This document shows, piece after piece, positions 42,527 through 50,093 of a stretch of 64,000 nt of DNA; the stretch's first letter is position 1; the number at the start of each line of letters is the position of its first letter. The notes under the pieces are model-generated. The model did no database searches. It had not been told where the DNA came from and saw nothing but the letters and a program-made list of their open reading frames with translations. Source of the DNA: Anaerolineae bacterium (GTDB lineage Bacteria; Chloroflexota; Anaerolineae; 4572-78; J111); contig JAJVIM010000001.1 in NCBI GenBank assembly GCA_022071955.1, positions 124,001-188,000 on the forward strand, written 5' to 3'. Both the position numbers and the translations under genes were made by a program.

Positions 42527-44134
42527 TCACGTAACTGCAATTGTTGAGCCACCGCGGCGGCGATCGCCCGCGGCAACCCAGTGCGATTGATTTAAATTGG
42601 CGCGGGCCACCGCGTGCGCGCCGCCAAAAAACATATTTTTCGCCGGCCAACGGTTAACAATGTACCCGGCGGCCTCCATTTTGGTGGCGGCTTCCGGCGC
42701 AATGCCGCCTTCGAGCTGCACTTCGTTATCTTCAAAATGAAGGCGGGACGCGTCAACGGCCTGCTCCAGCGGCAGGTTAAAGTCGATGAAATTGCTGATC
42801 ACCTGCAAAATTGCCGAGCGCAGCCGGTTGCTGCCGCCGCTGCCCACAGCCAAAACCGGCTGGCCCTGATACAGCACAATCGCCGGACTCATCATCGTCA
42901 TCAGCCGCTGGCCCGGTGGCAGTTGGTGAAAGCCGTTGCGGTGCAGGTCAATTTCACCGAGCATATTGTTCAACTGAATGCCGGTGTCGTCCACCATAAA
43001 GCCGGCACATTCGCCCGCCGAAGTGGTAATGCTGACCAGCATGCCATTGGCGTCGGCCACGCTCAGATGGGTAGTGTTGGCCGGGCCGCGCCGGGCCGGC
43101 GGTTCGGCCTGGGCGGTTTTGCCGGCCAGCACCGCCGCCAGTTGAGTCTGGTAGCGGGCCACGTTGTCATCGGCCAGCAGTTCAGCCACATGCTCGGCGG
43201 CCGGGCCGTGCGAGTCGATTTTTTCTTCCCAGCGGGCGCGGGCAAAGTTGGTCAGGCGCATTACTTCGGCCAATATTTGCAAATGTTCAAAGCTGTTGTG
43301 CGCCACGTTTGCCAGCGAGACTCCGGCCAGCAGTTTGAGGGCAAAAGCAATCAACACCCCGCCCCCCGATGACGGCGGCGGCAGCAGGATGGTGTAGCCC
43401 CGGTAGGTCACGGGGATGGGGGCAAGATCAAATACCTGATAGGCCGCCAGATCGGTTTGGGTGATCAGGCCGCCGCTCTGCTGCTGGTCGGCCAAAATTT
43501 TGCGGGCGACCTCTCCGCTGTAAAACAGCGCCGCACCCTGACCGGCCAATTGCTCCAGCGTGCCGGCCAATTGCGGAAAGCACAGGGTTTCGCCGGGGCT
43601 GGTTATGCGGCCGTTGGGTGCGTACACAGCGGCAATGCCGGGCGTATCGGTGAGGATGGGGGTGAGCAGGTGCATTACATAATGTTGCGCTTCGGTGACC
43701 AGCACCCCTTCTCTGGCCAGCCGAATGGCCGGCTCAAGTACCCGGTTCAGCGGCAGGGTGCCGGCCGATTCCAGCATGTGGCACAGGCCGGCAACCACGC
43801 CCGGCACCGCCACGCTGCCCCGGCCAATGTAAAACGGCTGCACGGCCGCGCCAAAATCGACCAGTATTTTGCGAAAATCCAGGTTGATGGCGTGGCTCGG
43901 GCCGTTGGGCAGGCCGGGCATGGTGCTGAAAAAATCGTACACGGTGGCCTGCCGGCTGGCCGGGTTGTAAATTTGAGCCATGCCGCCGCCGCCAATGTTC
44001 ACCAGCGCCGATTCGGCGATAAACGAAGTGAACGCCGCAGCAACGGCGGCGTCCACGGCATTTCCTCCAGCTTGTAACATTTCAGCGCCGGCAGTGGCGG
44101 TTTGCGGATGTCCGGCGGCAATAACTCCCTGCAT
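42527..44134 (-). CDS. Gamma-glutamyltransferase
   Basis: A 535-residue Ntn-hydrolase. GHPQTATAGAEMLQAGGNAVDAAVAAAF near the N-terminus and the autocleavage site in NTTHLSVADANG identify GGT; T354 is the predicted nucleophile exposed after cleavage to a large subunit of ~353 and small one of ~182 residues. The GSGGSNRLRSAILQVI block is the oxyanion region. No signal peptide can be seen, which is unlike most periplasmic GGTs and suggests cytoplasmic action. It could release glutamate or process gamma-glutamyl or thiol compounds. It heads the exporter/DUF1028/CofD genes. Confidence 0.9.
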   Translation of the reverse strand: MQGVIAAGHPQTATAGAEMLQAGGNAVDAAVAAAFTSFIAESALVNIGGGGMAQIYNPASRQATVYDFFSTMPGLPNGPSHAINLDFRKILVDFGAAVQPFYIGRGSVAVPGVVAGLCHMLESAGTLPLNRVLEPAIRLAREGVLVTEAQHYVMHLLTPILTDTPGIAAVYAPNGRITSPGETLCFPQLAGTLEQLAGQGAALFYSGEVARKILADQQQSGGLITQTDLAAYQVFDLAPIPVTYRGYTILLPPPSSGGGVLIAFALKLLAGVSLANVAHNSFEHLQILAEVMRLTNFARARWEEKIDSHGPAAEHVAELLADDNVARYQTQLAAVLAGKTAQAEPPARRGPANTTHLSVADANGMLVSITTSAGECAGFMVDDTGIQLNNMLGEIDLHRNGFHQLPPGQRLMTMMSPAIVLYQGQPVLAVGSGGSNRLRSAILQVISNFIDFNLPLEQAVDASRLHFEDNEVQLEGGIAPEAATKMEAAGYIVNRWPAKNMFFGGAHAVARANLNQSHWVAAGDRRRGGSTIAVT

Positions 44135-44176
44135 CTCGTACTCGCTATGTGGTCTGACGGCGCAATTTTACCACAG

Positions 44177-44668
44177 CTATTCCTCTGGCTCAAACTCTCT
44201 GGCCATCAATCGCACAATGTCGGAGCGACTGACAATGCCCACCAGCCGGCCGTTATCAACCACCGGGATAGGGTTCATGCGGCGCTCCACCATCAATTCG
44301 GCCAGATCTTCGATGGTTGCGCCGGGGGCGACGGTTCTGGCCGGTTTAGACATAATCTCTTTGGCGGTAGTGCCCAAAATGTGCTGCAAGCGTTCTTCGT
44401 AGTGCTGCGGCGTTTCCAGATAAAAAATCATGTCGAGGATGGTGAAAAACGCCGGCATTTTAAAGCGGGTGTTCCGCACAATCAAATCCAGTTCGGTGAC
44501 AACGCCGACAATCTCGTCATTGTCAACCACCGGCACGCCGCCAATATTGTTTTCCGACATCAATTTGGCAATCTGGCTGACCGGCGTGTCCGGGCCAACG
44601 GTGATGACGGTTGTCGTCATAATATCTCCAACGCGTTTCTGAGCGTTTTCAGGCAATGTCTGGCTCAT
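44177..44668 (-). CDS. Paired CBS-domain protein
   Basis: A 163-residue protein of two CBS motifs: VGDIMTTTVITVGPDTPVSQIAKLMSENNIGGVPVVDNDEIVGVVTELDL and, after a ~40-residue helical insert with Tyr/His residues (ILDMIFYLETPQHYEERL), MSKPARTVAPGATIEDLAELMVERRMNPIPVVDNGRLVGIVSRSDIV. ATG 44668 lies 8 bases downstream of AAAGGAG on the minus strand; the in-frame GTG 44677 overlaps that Shine-Dalgarno and is rejected. Probably an adenine-nucleotide sensor; its upstream leader has the TATTTTCAAAGGAG cassette. Confidence 0.85.
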   Translation of the reverse strand: MSQTLPENAQKRVGDIMTTTVITVGPDTPVSQIAKLMSENNIGGVPVVDNDEIVGVVTELDLIVRNTRFKMPAFFTILDMIFYLETPQHYEERLQHILGTTAKEIMSKPARTVAPGATIEDLAELMVERRMNPIPVVDNGRLVGIVSRSDIVRLMAREFEPEE

Positions 44669-44735
44669 TTGACACACTCCTTTGAAAATAGGAATCAGGG
44701 TGCGTTCCTGCCCCGGCTTCTAAAAGTTTGCGGCA

Positions 44736-44763
44736 GGAGTCCAAAACTACAGTTTTGGACTCC
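44736..44763. repeat. 13-bp inverted repeat hairpin
   Basis: GGAGTCCAAAACT (44736-44748) and AGTTTTGGACTCC (44751-44763) are perfectly complementary, separated by AC. It lies ~70 bases upstream of the minus-strand CBS gene start and could be a regulator site or a short palindromic element. Confidence 0.55.
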
Positions 44764-45006
44764 ATTTTCATTCCTGTTGTTATTCCGGTTGAAACTGCCG
44801 CACTCCTGTGTGAGACGAGGTAAGTATAGCACACTCCGGATTTATAGGCTATCACCATTATCAAACGGTAACTCTGGCAACCTGTTCGATATTATGTCAA
44901 AAAAAGCGCTGAATGTAGTAGGGAAATTTTTACTACCCCCTAAATATGTAAACGACTTTATAAAATCGAAAATAAACCGGCGGCGATGATAAACCGGTGA
45001 GGCTTC

Positions 45007-45046
45007 TGTTACAGGCTTGTTACGGGTTTATCACAGCGTTTGTCAC
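45007..45046 (+). promoter_or_regulatory. Pho-box-like direct repeats upstream of pstS
   Basis: TGTTAC at 45007 and 45018, TATCAC at 45029 and TGTCAC at 45041 are spaced 11, 11 and 12 bases, the architecture of PhoB/PhoP binding sites (hexa- or heptamers every 11 bases). They lie ~115-155 bases before ATG 45161, upstream of the phosphate-uptake operon. The repeat pattern is seen directly; the regulator is inferred. Confidence 0.6.
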
Positions 45047-45160
45047 GCAGTTACCTTATCGTAATTAAACCAAGTCGCAGAGTCGCAGAGTTGCAAAGTC
45101 CTAAATTCGCCGATTCGTTTATTCTCCATTCGCAATTCGCTGTTTTCAGAGGAGGTGCAT

Positions 45161-46141
45161 ATGCTGGCTGTAAAAAACCATCAATTAAAGTTGTGGGCAG
45201 TGTTACTTTTTGTGCTGACCGTATCGGCCTGTGGTGGTTCGCTCCAAACCGGGGGAGCCAGCGCGGCCGGGTCGCAGCAATCGATCAGCGTTTCCGGGGC
45301 GTTTGCCCTATTTCCCATGATGACCGTGTGGACCGAGGCATACCACAAAACACACCCCAACGTCACCTTTGATGTTCAGGCCGGCGGCGCGGGCAAGGGG
45401 ATGACCGACATGCTCACCGGCGCGGCCGACATTGCCATGCTCTCCCGCGATGCCCGCCAGGCCGAATTGGATCAGGGCGCGTTTCTGGTGCCCGTAACGG
45501 TTGATGCGGTGGTGGGCACGGTCAATGCCAATAATCCGTACCTGGCCCAATTGCAGGCCCGCGGCATTACACCCGCCGAAGCGAACGCCATTTGGATTGG
45601 CCGGGGAATTACCACCTGGGGCCAACTGCTCAACTCCGGCGCTGCCGACAGGATCAACGTCTACACCCGCTCCGATTCGGCCGGCGCGGCTGAAATGTGG
45701 GCGCTGTTTCTGGGGGGCAAGGCGCAGGAAGATTTGCAGGGTACGGCGGTTAACGGCGATCCCGGCGTGGCCGAAGCTGTGCGACAGGACTCGTTTGGCG
45801 TGGGGTTCAACAACATCGGTTTTGCCTACGATTTAAAAACCGGCCAGCCGGTTGACGGCCTGCGGGTTATCCCCATCGACCTGAATGGCGACGGCAAAAT
45901 TTCGCCGGATGAAGATTTCTACGGCACTCGCAGCCAGATTACGCATGCCATCGCCACCGAAACCTATCCCTTTCCACCGGCCCGGGTGCTGTATTTGGTA
46001 ACCAAAGGCAAACCCAGCCCGGCGATTGCTGATTTTTATCGCTGGGTGCTCACCGATGGCCAGACTTTTGTGGCTGATGCCGGGTATGTCAGCCTGAACG
46101 ATGCCCGGCTCAAGGAGGCGCTGGCGCTGCTGCCAGAATAG
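45161..46141 (+). CDS. pstS: Phosphate ABC transporter substrate-binding lipoprotein
   Basis: A 326-residue lipoprotein: signal [16 protein letters not shown] ends in a VSAC lipobox. The mature part begins with [21 protein letters not shown] (usual SGSTSV/PL replaced by SGAFALFP), has [33 protein letters not shown] and [17 protein letters not shown], matching the PstS/PBP-like fold. AGGAGG at 45150-45155 is five bases before ATG 45161, so the longer GTG start at 45155 is rejected. First gene of pstSCAB. It captures phosphate outside the membrane for the PstCAB channel. The altered phosphate loop is a mild oddity. Confidence 0.88.
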   Translation: MLAVKNHQLKLWAVLLFVLTVSACGGSLQTGGASAAGSQQSISVSGAFALFPMMTVWTEAYHKTHPNVTFDVQAGGAGKGMTDMLTGAADIAMLSRDARQAELDQGAFLVPVTVDAVVGTVNANNPYLAQLQARGITPAEANAIWIGRGITTWGQLLNSGAADRINVYTRSDSAGAAEMWALFLGGKAQEDLQGTAVNGDPGVAEAVRQDSFGVGFNNIGFAYDLKTGQPVDGLRVIPIDLNGDGKISPDEDFYGTRSQITHAIATETYPFPPARVLYLVTKGKPSPAIADFYRWVLTDGQTFVADAGYVSLNDARLKEALALLPE

Positions 46142-46160
46142 CGAAAGCGGGGGACGGCTT

Positions 46161-47147
46161 ATGGAATCAACCCAAAAGAACACGGCGCTGCGGATAGGGA
46201 CAACCCTGCCGGTTAAAGCTTTTCGCAGTTGGCGCTACTGGAAAGACCAGTTGGCCAACGGCTCAATGAAACTGGCCGCGCTGTTGGCTGCGCTGCTGCC
46301 GCTGACCATTGGGCTGTTGCTGCTGGCCCGCTCGTGGCCGCTGCTGGCCGCCCAACCCGTAAGCCAGTTGTTTGGCTCAACGGTGTGGCAGCCGGCCGGC
46401 GGCCATTTTGGCATGGCCTCGTTTATTGTGGGCAGTTTGGTGGTGACGCTGCTGGCCGGCATCATTGCGGTGCCGCCGGCCATTTTCAGCGGGATTTACC
46501 TGGCAGAGTACACCTCAACCCGCACCCGCGCCATTTTAAAGCCGCTGCTCGATTTGCTGGTGGGCGTGCCCTCGGTGGTGTACGGGTTGTGGGGCATTTT
46601 GTTTATTGTGCCCTTTATCCGCGATCACCTGGGGCCGGGGGTTGACCGCACGATTGGGCAGTGGCTGCCTTTTTTGGCGCAGACCAACCCCAGCGGTTAC
46701 GGCGTGCTGGCCGGCGGTTTTGTGCTGGCGGTGATGATTTTCCCCATTATTGTTTCAGTGATGGAAGAAGTGCTGCACAGCGTGCCGCGGGCCATGCGCG
46801 AGGCGTTGCTGTCGTTGGGGGCTACGCCGTGGGAAGCCACCAAGTGCATTGTGTTGCGGCGCGGGCTGGCCGGCACGCTGGCCGCCGTGGTGCTGGGCTT
46901 TTCGCGAGCGTTTGGCGAAACGCTGGCCGTGATGATGGTGGTGGGTAACGCCATCCAGATTCCGCGCTCGCTGTTTGATACGGCTTACCCGCTGCCGGCG
47001 CTGATTGCCAACAACTACGGTGAAATGATGTCGGTGCCCATGTACGATGCGGCGCTGATGAACGCCGCGCTGGTGCTGCTGCTGGTGGTGGTATTTTTTA
47101 ACCTGCTGGCTCGCTTTATTATTTTACGCGTAGTCACAAGGGTGTGA
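46161..47147 (+). CDS. pstC: Phosphate ABC transporter permease
   Basis: A 328-residue permease with six hydrophobic segments. [36 protein letters not shown] is the PstC loop and [46 protein letters not shown] holds the EAA-like ATPase coupling segment. ATG 46161 is used; the longer frame from 46101 overlaps the pstS end by 41 bases and adds an Arg-rich leader. Forms the membrane pore together with PstA. Confidence 0.9.
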   Translation: MESTQKNTALRIGTTLPVKAFRSWRYWKDQLANGSMKLAALLAALLPLTIGLLLLARSWPLLAAQPVSQLFGSTVWQPAGGHFGMASFIVGSLVVTLLAGIIAVPPAIFSGIYLAEYTSTRTRAILKPLLDLLVGVPSVVYGLWGILFIVPFIRDHLGPGVDRTIGQWLPFLAQTNPSGYGVLAGGFVLAVMIFPIIVSVMEEVLHSVPRAMREALLSLGATPWEATKCIVLRRGLAGTLAAVVLGFSRAFGETLAVMMVVGNAIQIPRSLFDTAYPLPALIANNYGEMMSVPMYDAALMNAALVLLLVVVFFNLLARFIILRVVTRV

Positions 47148-47224
47148 CAGTTCCTGCGGCACAGCAACGATGAGCGCCTGTCCCCGACAGAGCAAAACCT
47201 CCCTGTGGGACGGGTGAAAATCAG

Positions 47225-47252
47225 GTAAGGGCGGTTCGCGAACCGCCCCTGC
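47225..47252. repeat. Copy of GGGCGGTTCGCGAACCGCCC palindrome
   Basis: The 20-base core at 47229-47248 is a perfect palindrome. Its flanks differ by one base from the 28-base copy at 49991-50018. It stands in the pstC-pstA gap, followed by three octamers and the leader cassette. Confidence 0.65.
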
Positions 47253-47259
47253 CTTCGCA

Positions 47260-47297
47260 GACTCGCTGATTCGCAGATTCGTTTATTTTCACAGGAG
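47260..47297 (+). promoter_or_regulatory. Octamer tract plus TATTTTCACAGGAG leader before pstA
   Basis: GACTCGCT, GATTCGCA and GATTCGTT run in 8-base register from 47260, followed directly by TATTTTCACAGGAG (47284-47297), the Shine-Dalgarno lying 7 bases before ATG 47305. The same arrangement precedes pstB and kdgK. Confidence 0.6.
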
Positions 47298-47304
47298 GGG
47301 CAAA

Positions 47305-48159
47305 ATGACTCACAATCGCCGCCGAAAAGTGGAGGAATTTGTGTTTACCTGGCTGATGCGGCTGTCGGTGGCCGCGCCGGCGGTGGTGCTGGGGCTGATT
47401 CTCATTGTGGTCGCTCGTCGCGGAGTAGCCGCGCTGAGCTGGGAAATGCTGACCCGGCCGCCGGAAGCGGCTTTTTACCTGGGCGGCGGCGGCGGTATCC
47501 TCAACGCCATTGTCGGCTCGCTGTACTTGGCGCTGGGCGCAACCGCGCTGGCGCTGCTGATTGCCGTGCCGGTGGTGTTGTATCTGCACAGTTACGGCCG
47601 GCGCGGCTCGCTGGCCGGGCGGGTGCGGCTGGCGCTGGACGTAATGTGGGGTATCCCCAGCATTGTGTACGGCGCGTTTGGTTTTTCGTTAATGGTGATG
47701 CTGGGGCTGCGCGCCTCGTTGCTGGCCGGCATCCTCACCCTGACCTTTGTGATTTTGCCCATTCTGGCCCGCACCTTTGACGAAGTGTTGCAGCTTGCCC
47801 CCCACGAACTGCCCGAAATCACGCTGTCGCTGGGCGCAACCCGGCTGGAATTGCTGGGCGTGCTGCTGCGCCAAACCCTGCCGGGCTTGCTCACCGCCAC
47901 GCTGCTGGCCTTTGGCCGCGGCATCGGCGATGCCGCCTCGGTGTTGTTTACGGCCGGCTACACCGACAAAATGCCCGACTCGCTGCTGCGGCCGGTGGCG
48001 TCGTTGCCGCTGGCCATCTTTTTCCAGCTCAGCACGCCCTACCCGGAGGTGCAGGCGCGAGCCTACGCCTCGGCGCTGGTGCTGACCATCCTTATTTTGG
48101 CGGTGAGCCTGCTGGCGCATTTTTCGCTCACCCGGCTGGGCCGCAACGTGATTCGATAG
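47305..48159 (+). CDS. pstA: Phosphate ABC transporter permease
   Basis: A 284-residue permease with six hydrophobic segments: [23 protein letters not shown] is the first. [32 protein letters not shown] and [22 protein letters not shown] match PstA, with the coupling loop [46 protein letters not shown] upstream sets the ATG. PstC's partner in the membrane channel. Confidence 0.9.
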   Translation: MTHNRRRKVEEFVFTWLMRLSVAAPAVVLGLILIVVARRGVAALSWEMLTRPPEAAFYLGGGGGILNAIVGSLYLALGATALALLIAVPVVLYLHSYGRRGSLAGRVRLALDVMWGIPSIVYGAFGFSLMVMLGLRASLLAGILTLTFVILPILARTFDEVLQLAPHELPEITLSLGATRLELLGVLLRQTLPGLLTATLLAFGRGIGDAASVLFTAGYTDKMPDSLLRPVASLPLAIFFQLSTPYPEVQARAYASALVLTILILAVSLLAHFSLTRLGRNVIR

Positions 48160-48198
48160 GCAGGGGGAGTGAAGGATGAAGAACGAAGGACGAAGGGC

Positions 48199-48274
48199 GA
48201 CTCGCTGATTCGCTGACTCGCTTATTCGTTCATTCGTTGACTCGTTTACTCGCAATTCGCTATTTTCACAGGAG
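48199..48274 (+). repeat. Eight-unit octamer tract and leader cassette before pstB
   Basis: From 48199, GACTCGCT GATTCGCT GACTCGCT then TATTCGTT CATTCGTT GACTCGTT TACTCGCA run in strict 8-base steps, ending ATTCGC just before TATTTTCACAGGAG (48261-48274). ATG 48281 follows 6 bases later. It is a plain tandem repeat within an operon gap, so it must be transcribed. Confidence 0.7.
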
Positions 48275-48280
48275 ACGCCG

Positions 48281-49033
48281 ATGGTTGCTTTAGCCGTAAA
48301 ATCGCTCAATGTTTGGTACGGGCCAACGCACGCCCTCAAAAATATAACTGTTGATATTCCGGTACGGCAGATCACCGCCATTATTGGGCCGTCCGGCTGC
48401 GGCAAATCGACGCTGCTCAAAAGCTTCAACCGGCTGCTGGAACTCAATGAGCAGGTGCGGGTCACCGGGCAGGTGCTGCTCGACGGCCGGGAAGACATTT
48501 ACGGCCCCGGCGTTGATGTAACCGAAATCCGCACCCGAATTGGGTTGCTGGCCCAAAAACCGTTCCCGCTGCCGATGTCCATTTTTGACAACGTGGCCTA
48601 CGGCCCGCGCATCCACGGCATTACCAACGGTGGGCTGGATAAAGTTGTCACCTCGCATTTGCAGGCGGTGGGGCTGTGGGACGAAGTGCGCGACCGGCTC
48701 AAAGCACCGGCCACCGGCCTGTCGGTGGGACAGCAGCAGCGGCTGTGTCTGGCCCGCTCGCTGGCGGTGGAGCCAGAGATTTTGCTGTGCGACGAGTCGA
48801 CGGCCTCGCTGGACCCCATTTCGGCGCGCGGTATTGAGGCGCTCCTGCGCAAGCTCAAAGAAAAATACACGCTGGTAACGGTGACTCACGATATTGACCA
48901 GGCTCGCCGCCTGGCCGATTACGTGATTTTTATGTGGCTGGGTGAATTGGTGGAGCATGGCCCGGCCCGTCCCTTTTTTGAACAACCGGGCCACACGCTG
49001 ACGCAAGCCTATCTGGCCCGCGAAATTGGCTGA
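48281..49033 (+). CDS. pstB: Phosphate ABC transporter ATPase
   Basis: A 250-residue ATPase. Walker [10 protein letters not shown] (36-44), the PstB-specific [11 protein letters not shown] and the Q-loop [23 protein letters not shown] are present. The signature is LSVGQQQR, with Val for the usual first Gly of LSGGQ, and Walker B reads [13 protein letters not shown]. These small variations occur within PstB proteins and ATPase function should be kept. It energises phosphate uptake through PstCA. It ends 4 bases from the convergent FadR-type gene. Confidence 0.93.
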   Translation: MVALAVKSLNVWYGPTHALKNITVDIPVRQITAIIGPSGCGKSTLLKSFNRLLELNEQVRVTGQVLLDGREDIYGPGVDVTEIRTRIGLLAQKPFPLPMSIFDNVAYGPRIHGITNGGLDKVVTSHLQAVGLWDEVRDRLKAPATGLSVGQQQRLCLARSLAVEPEILLCDESTASLDPISARGIEALLRKLKEKYTLVTVTHDIDQARRLADYVIFMWLGELVEHGPARPFFEQPGHTLTQAYLAREIG

Positions 49034-49037
49034 TTAA

Positions 49038-49769
49038 TTATTTATCCTCTGCTGTTTCCTGAGTATCGTATTCTCGGACCAACGCCACCACTGCTTCATC
49101 AAAGTGAGTGGTCATCATTTCTGCGGCCAGTTCGGGCTTGCCGGATAGGATGCCCCGGTACACCATTTCGTGAGTTTGCTGCACTCGCTCCAACTCCGCC
49201 TGTGAGCGACGGCTCTGCAGCCCGCGCAGGATGGACTCTTTAAGCGACTCCCGGATTGAGCCGATGAGATAGACCATCATTGTATTGCCCGTCGCCGAAG
49301 CAATGGCCAGGTGAAATTCAACATCGAGCCTGGCGTAAGTGTCCAGATTACCCAAACTCTGGGCCATTGCCTGCACCAACGCTTCCATTTTTGCCAAATC
49401 TGTGGGGGTACAGCGTTGCGTTGCCAGAAAGGCGCTCTGAACCTCAAGCGGCTTTCTAACCTCCATCAATTCAATCACAGATTTGTGCCTGAGCTGAACA
49501 GCCCGGTCAAAAAAAACCTGGAGCAGCGTGTCATCGAGCGGTTTGATAACCGCTCCTTTGCCGTTGACAATTTCAATAATTCCCCAACTGGCCAACGAGC
49601 GCAGCCCCTCTCTGACCACGGGGCGGCTAACGCCGAAACTTTCAGAAAGTTTGGCCGTTGACGGCAACAAATCGCCGGGCTTTAAACTTTCGGCGGCAAT
49701 GTAATCAAACAGTTGGTCGGCAATTTGATCCGGCAATGTTTGGCGGGTAACTTCGGTTAGCATCATCAT
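49038..49769 (-). CDS. FadR-subfamily GntR transcriptional regulator
   Basis: A 243-residue regulator. The N-terminal winged helix spans ~10-75 (DQIADQLFDYIAAESLKPGDLLPSTAKLSESFGVSRPVVREGLRSLASWGIIE, read in parts), and the C-terminal FCD domain has VEFHLAIASATGN and an H-E-M-V-Y region with conserved acid and His residues for metal or ligand binding. It is divergent from kdgK, and a 15-bp-arm inverted repeat between them overlaps the kdgK promoter, so it probably represses the KDG/KDPG genes and responds to a sugar acid. Three ATGs (49769, 49766, 49763) follow AGAGGA; any may be used. Confidence 0.87.
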   Translation of the reverse strand: MMMLTEVTRQTLPDQIADQLFDYIAAESLKPGDLLPSTAKLSESFGVSRPVVREGLRSLASWGIIEIVNGKGAVIKPLDDTLLQVFFDRAVQLRHKSVIELMEVRKPLEVQSAFLATQRCTPTDLAKMEALVQAMAQSLGNLDTYARLDVEFHLAIASATGNTMMVYLIGSIRESLKESILRGLQSRRSQAELERVQQTHEMVYRGILSGKPELAAEMMTTHFDEAVVALVREYDTQETAEDK

Positions 49770-49796
49770 TCCTCTGGTCTGCTTGTTATCATTTCT

Positions 49797-49824
49797 ATTG
49801 TAGGCAAGGCGAACAGACTGTCAA
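49797..49824 (-). promoter_or_regulatory. Promoter of the FadR-type regulator gene
   Basis: On the minus strand, TTGACA (49824-49819), 16-base spacer, TACAAT (49802-49797), leading to the ATG at 49769. It lies next to the operator at 49829-49865, allowing autoregulation. Confidence 0.55.
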
Positions 49825-49828
49825 GCTT

Positions 49829-49865
49829 CCAAGCTGTAAACCTATTTGACAGGTTTACAGCTTGG
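49829..49865. promoter_or_regulatory. Inverted-repeat operator for the FadR-type regulator
   Basis: CCAAGCTGTAAACCT (49829-49843) and AGGTTTACAGCTTGG (49851-49865) are perfect inverse repeats with 7 bases between. The right arm fills the spacer of the kdgK promoter and the -35 hexamer TTGACA lies between the arms, so bound protein would block RNA polymerase. Confidence 0.6.
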
Positions 49866-49874
49866 TGTTACAAT
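49846..49874 (+). promoter_or_regulatory. Consensus promoter for kdgK operon
   Basis: TTGACA (49846-49851), 17-base spacer, TACAAT (49869-49874). This is a near-perfect sigma70-type pair. Transcription would start near 49881, leaving a ~210-base leader to ATG 50094 that carries the 28-base palindrome and heptamer array. Confidence 0.7.
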
Positions 49875-49990
49875 CCCGGCATCTGTCACAATTTTTAAGA
49901 GCTTGGTCAGGAGATTCCGAATTCGTGGCTCCTGTTTTCAAGGGAGACAAACCGAATCTGCGATACTGCAACGACCAATGAAAATTTGGG

Positions 49991-50018
49991 GTAGGGGCGG
50001 TTCGCGAACCGCCCCTAC
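49991..50018. repeat. 28-base perfect palindrome
   Basis: GTAGGGGCGGTTCG (49991-50004) is followed at once by its exact inverse CGAACCGCCCCTAC (50005-50018). The core also occurs at 47229-47248. Being perfectly symmetric it can form a hairpin in RNA or bind a dimer; it is probably a dispersed element. Confidence 0.7.
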
Positions 50019-50073
50019 ATTCGCAATTCGCAATTCGCAATTCGCAATTCGCAATTCGCAATTCGCAATTCGC
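50019..50073 (+). repeat. Heptamer tandem array in kdgK leader
   Basis: About eight perfect units of the heptamer ATTCGCA in direct 7-base steps, directly following a palindrome and directly preceding TATTTTCACAGGAG. Array length may vary between strains by slippage, since it is a simple tandem repeat. Confidence 0.75.
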
Positions 50074-50093
50074 TATTTTCACAGGAGTGATAT

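Larger units (their letters stand above)
44669..45160. other. Divergent intergenic region between CBS gene and pst operon
   Basis: A 492-base region without a gene. It contains, from left to right, the minus-strand leader cassette TATTTTCAAAGGAG (44677-44690), a 13-bp hairpin (44736-44763), an AT-rich stretch (44821-44990) with no strong sigma70 pair that I could fix, the Pho-box-like repeats (45007-45046), GTCGCAGAGTCGCAGAG and heptamer words (45072-45140), and the pstS leader TGTTTTCAGAGGAG (45141-45154). Confidence 0.7.
49770..50093. other. Divergent regulatory region, 324 bases
   Basis: No gene. It holds the regulator promoter, operator, kdgK promoter, a 28-base perfect palindrome (49991-50018), a heptamer array (50019-50073) and the leader cassette TATTTTCACAGGAG (50074-50087). 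The stretch 49880-49985 has no structure I recognise. Confidence 0.75.

Noticed and set aside
42525..42650. Upstream extension of the exporter large subunit
   Set aside because: It would overlap the gamma-glutamyltransferase gene and adds Arg-rich residues unlike the family; the ATG at 42524 sits directly after that gene's stop.
50019..50073. Heptamer array as a small CRISPR
   Set aside because: Units are 7 bases with no unique spacers and no cas gene is nearby; it is a simple tandem repeat.
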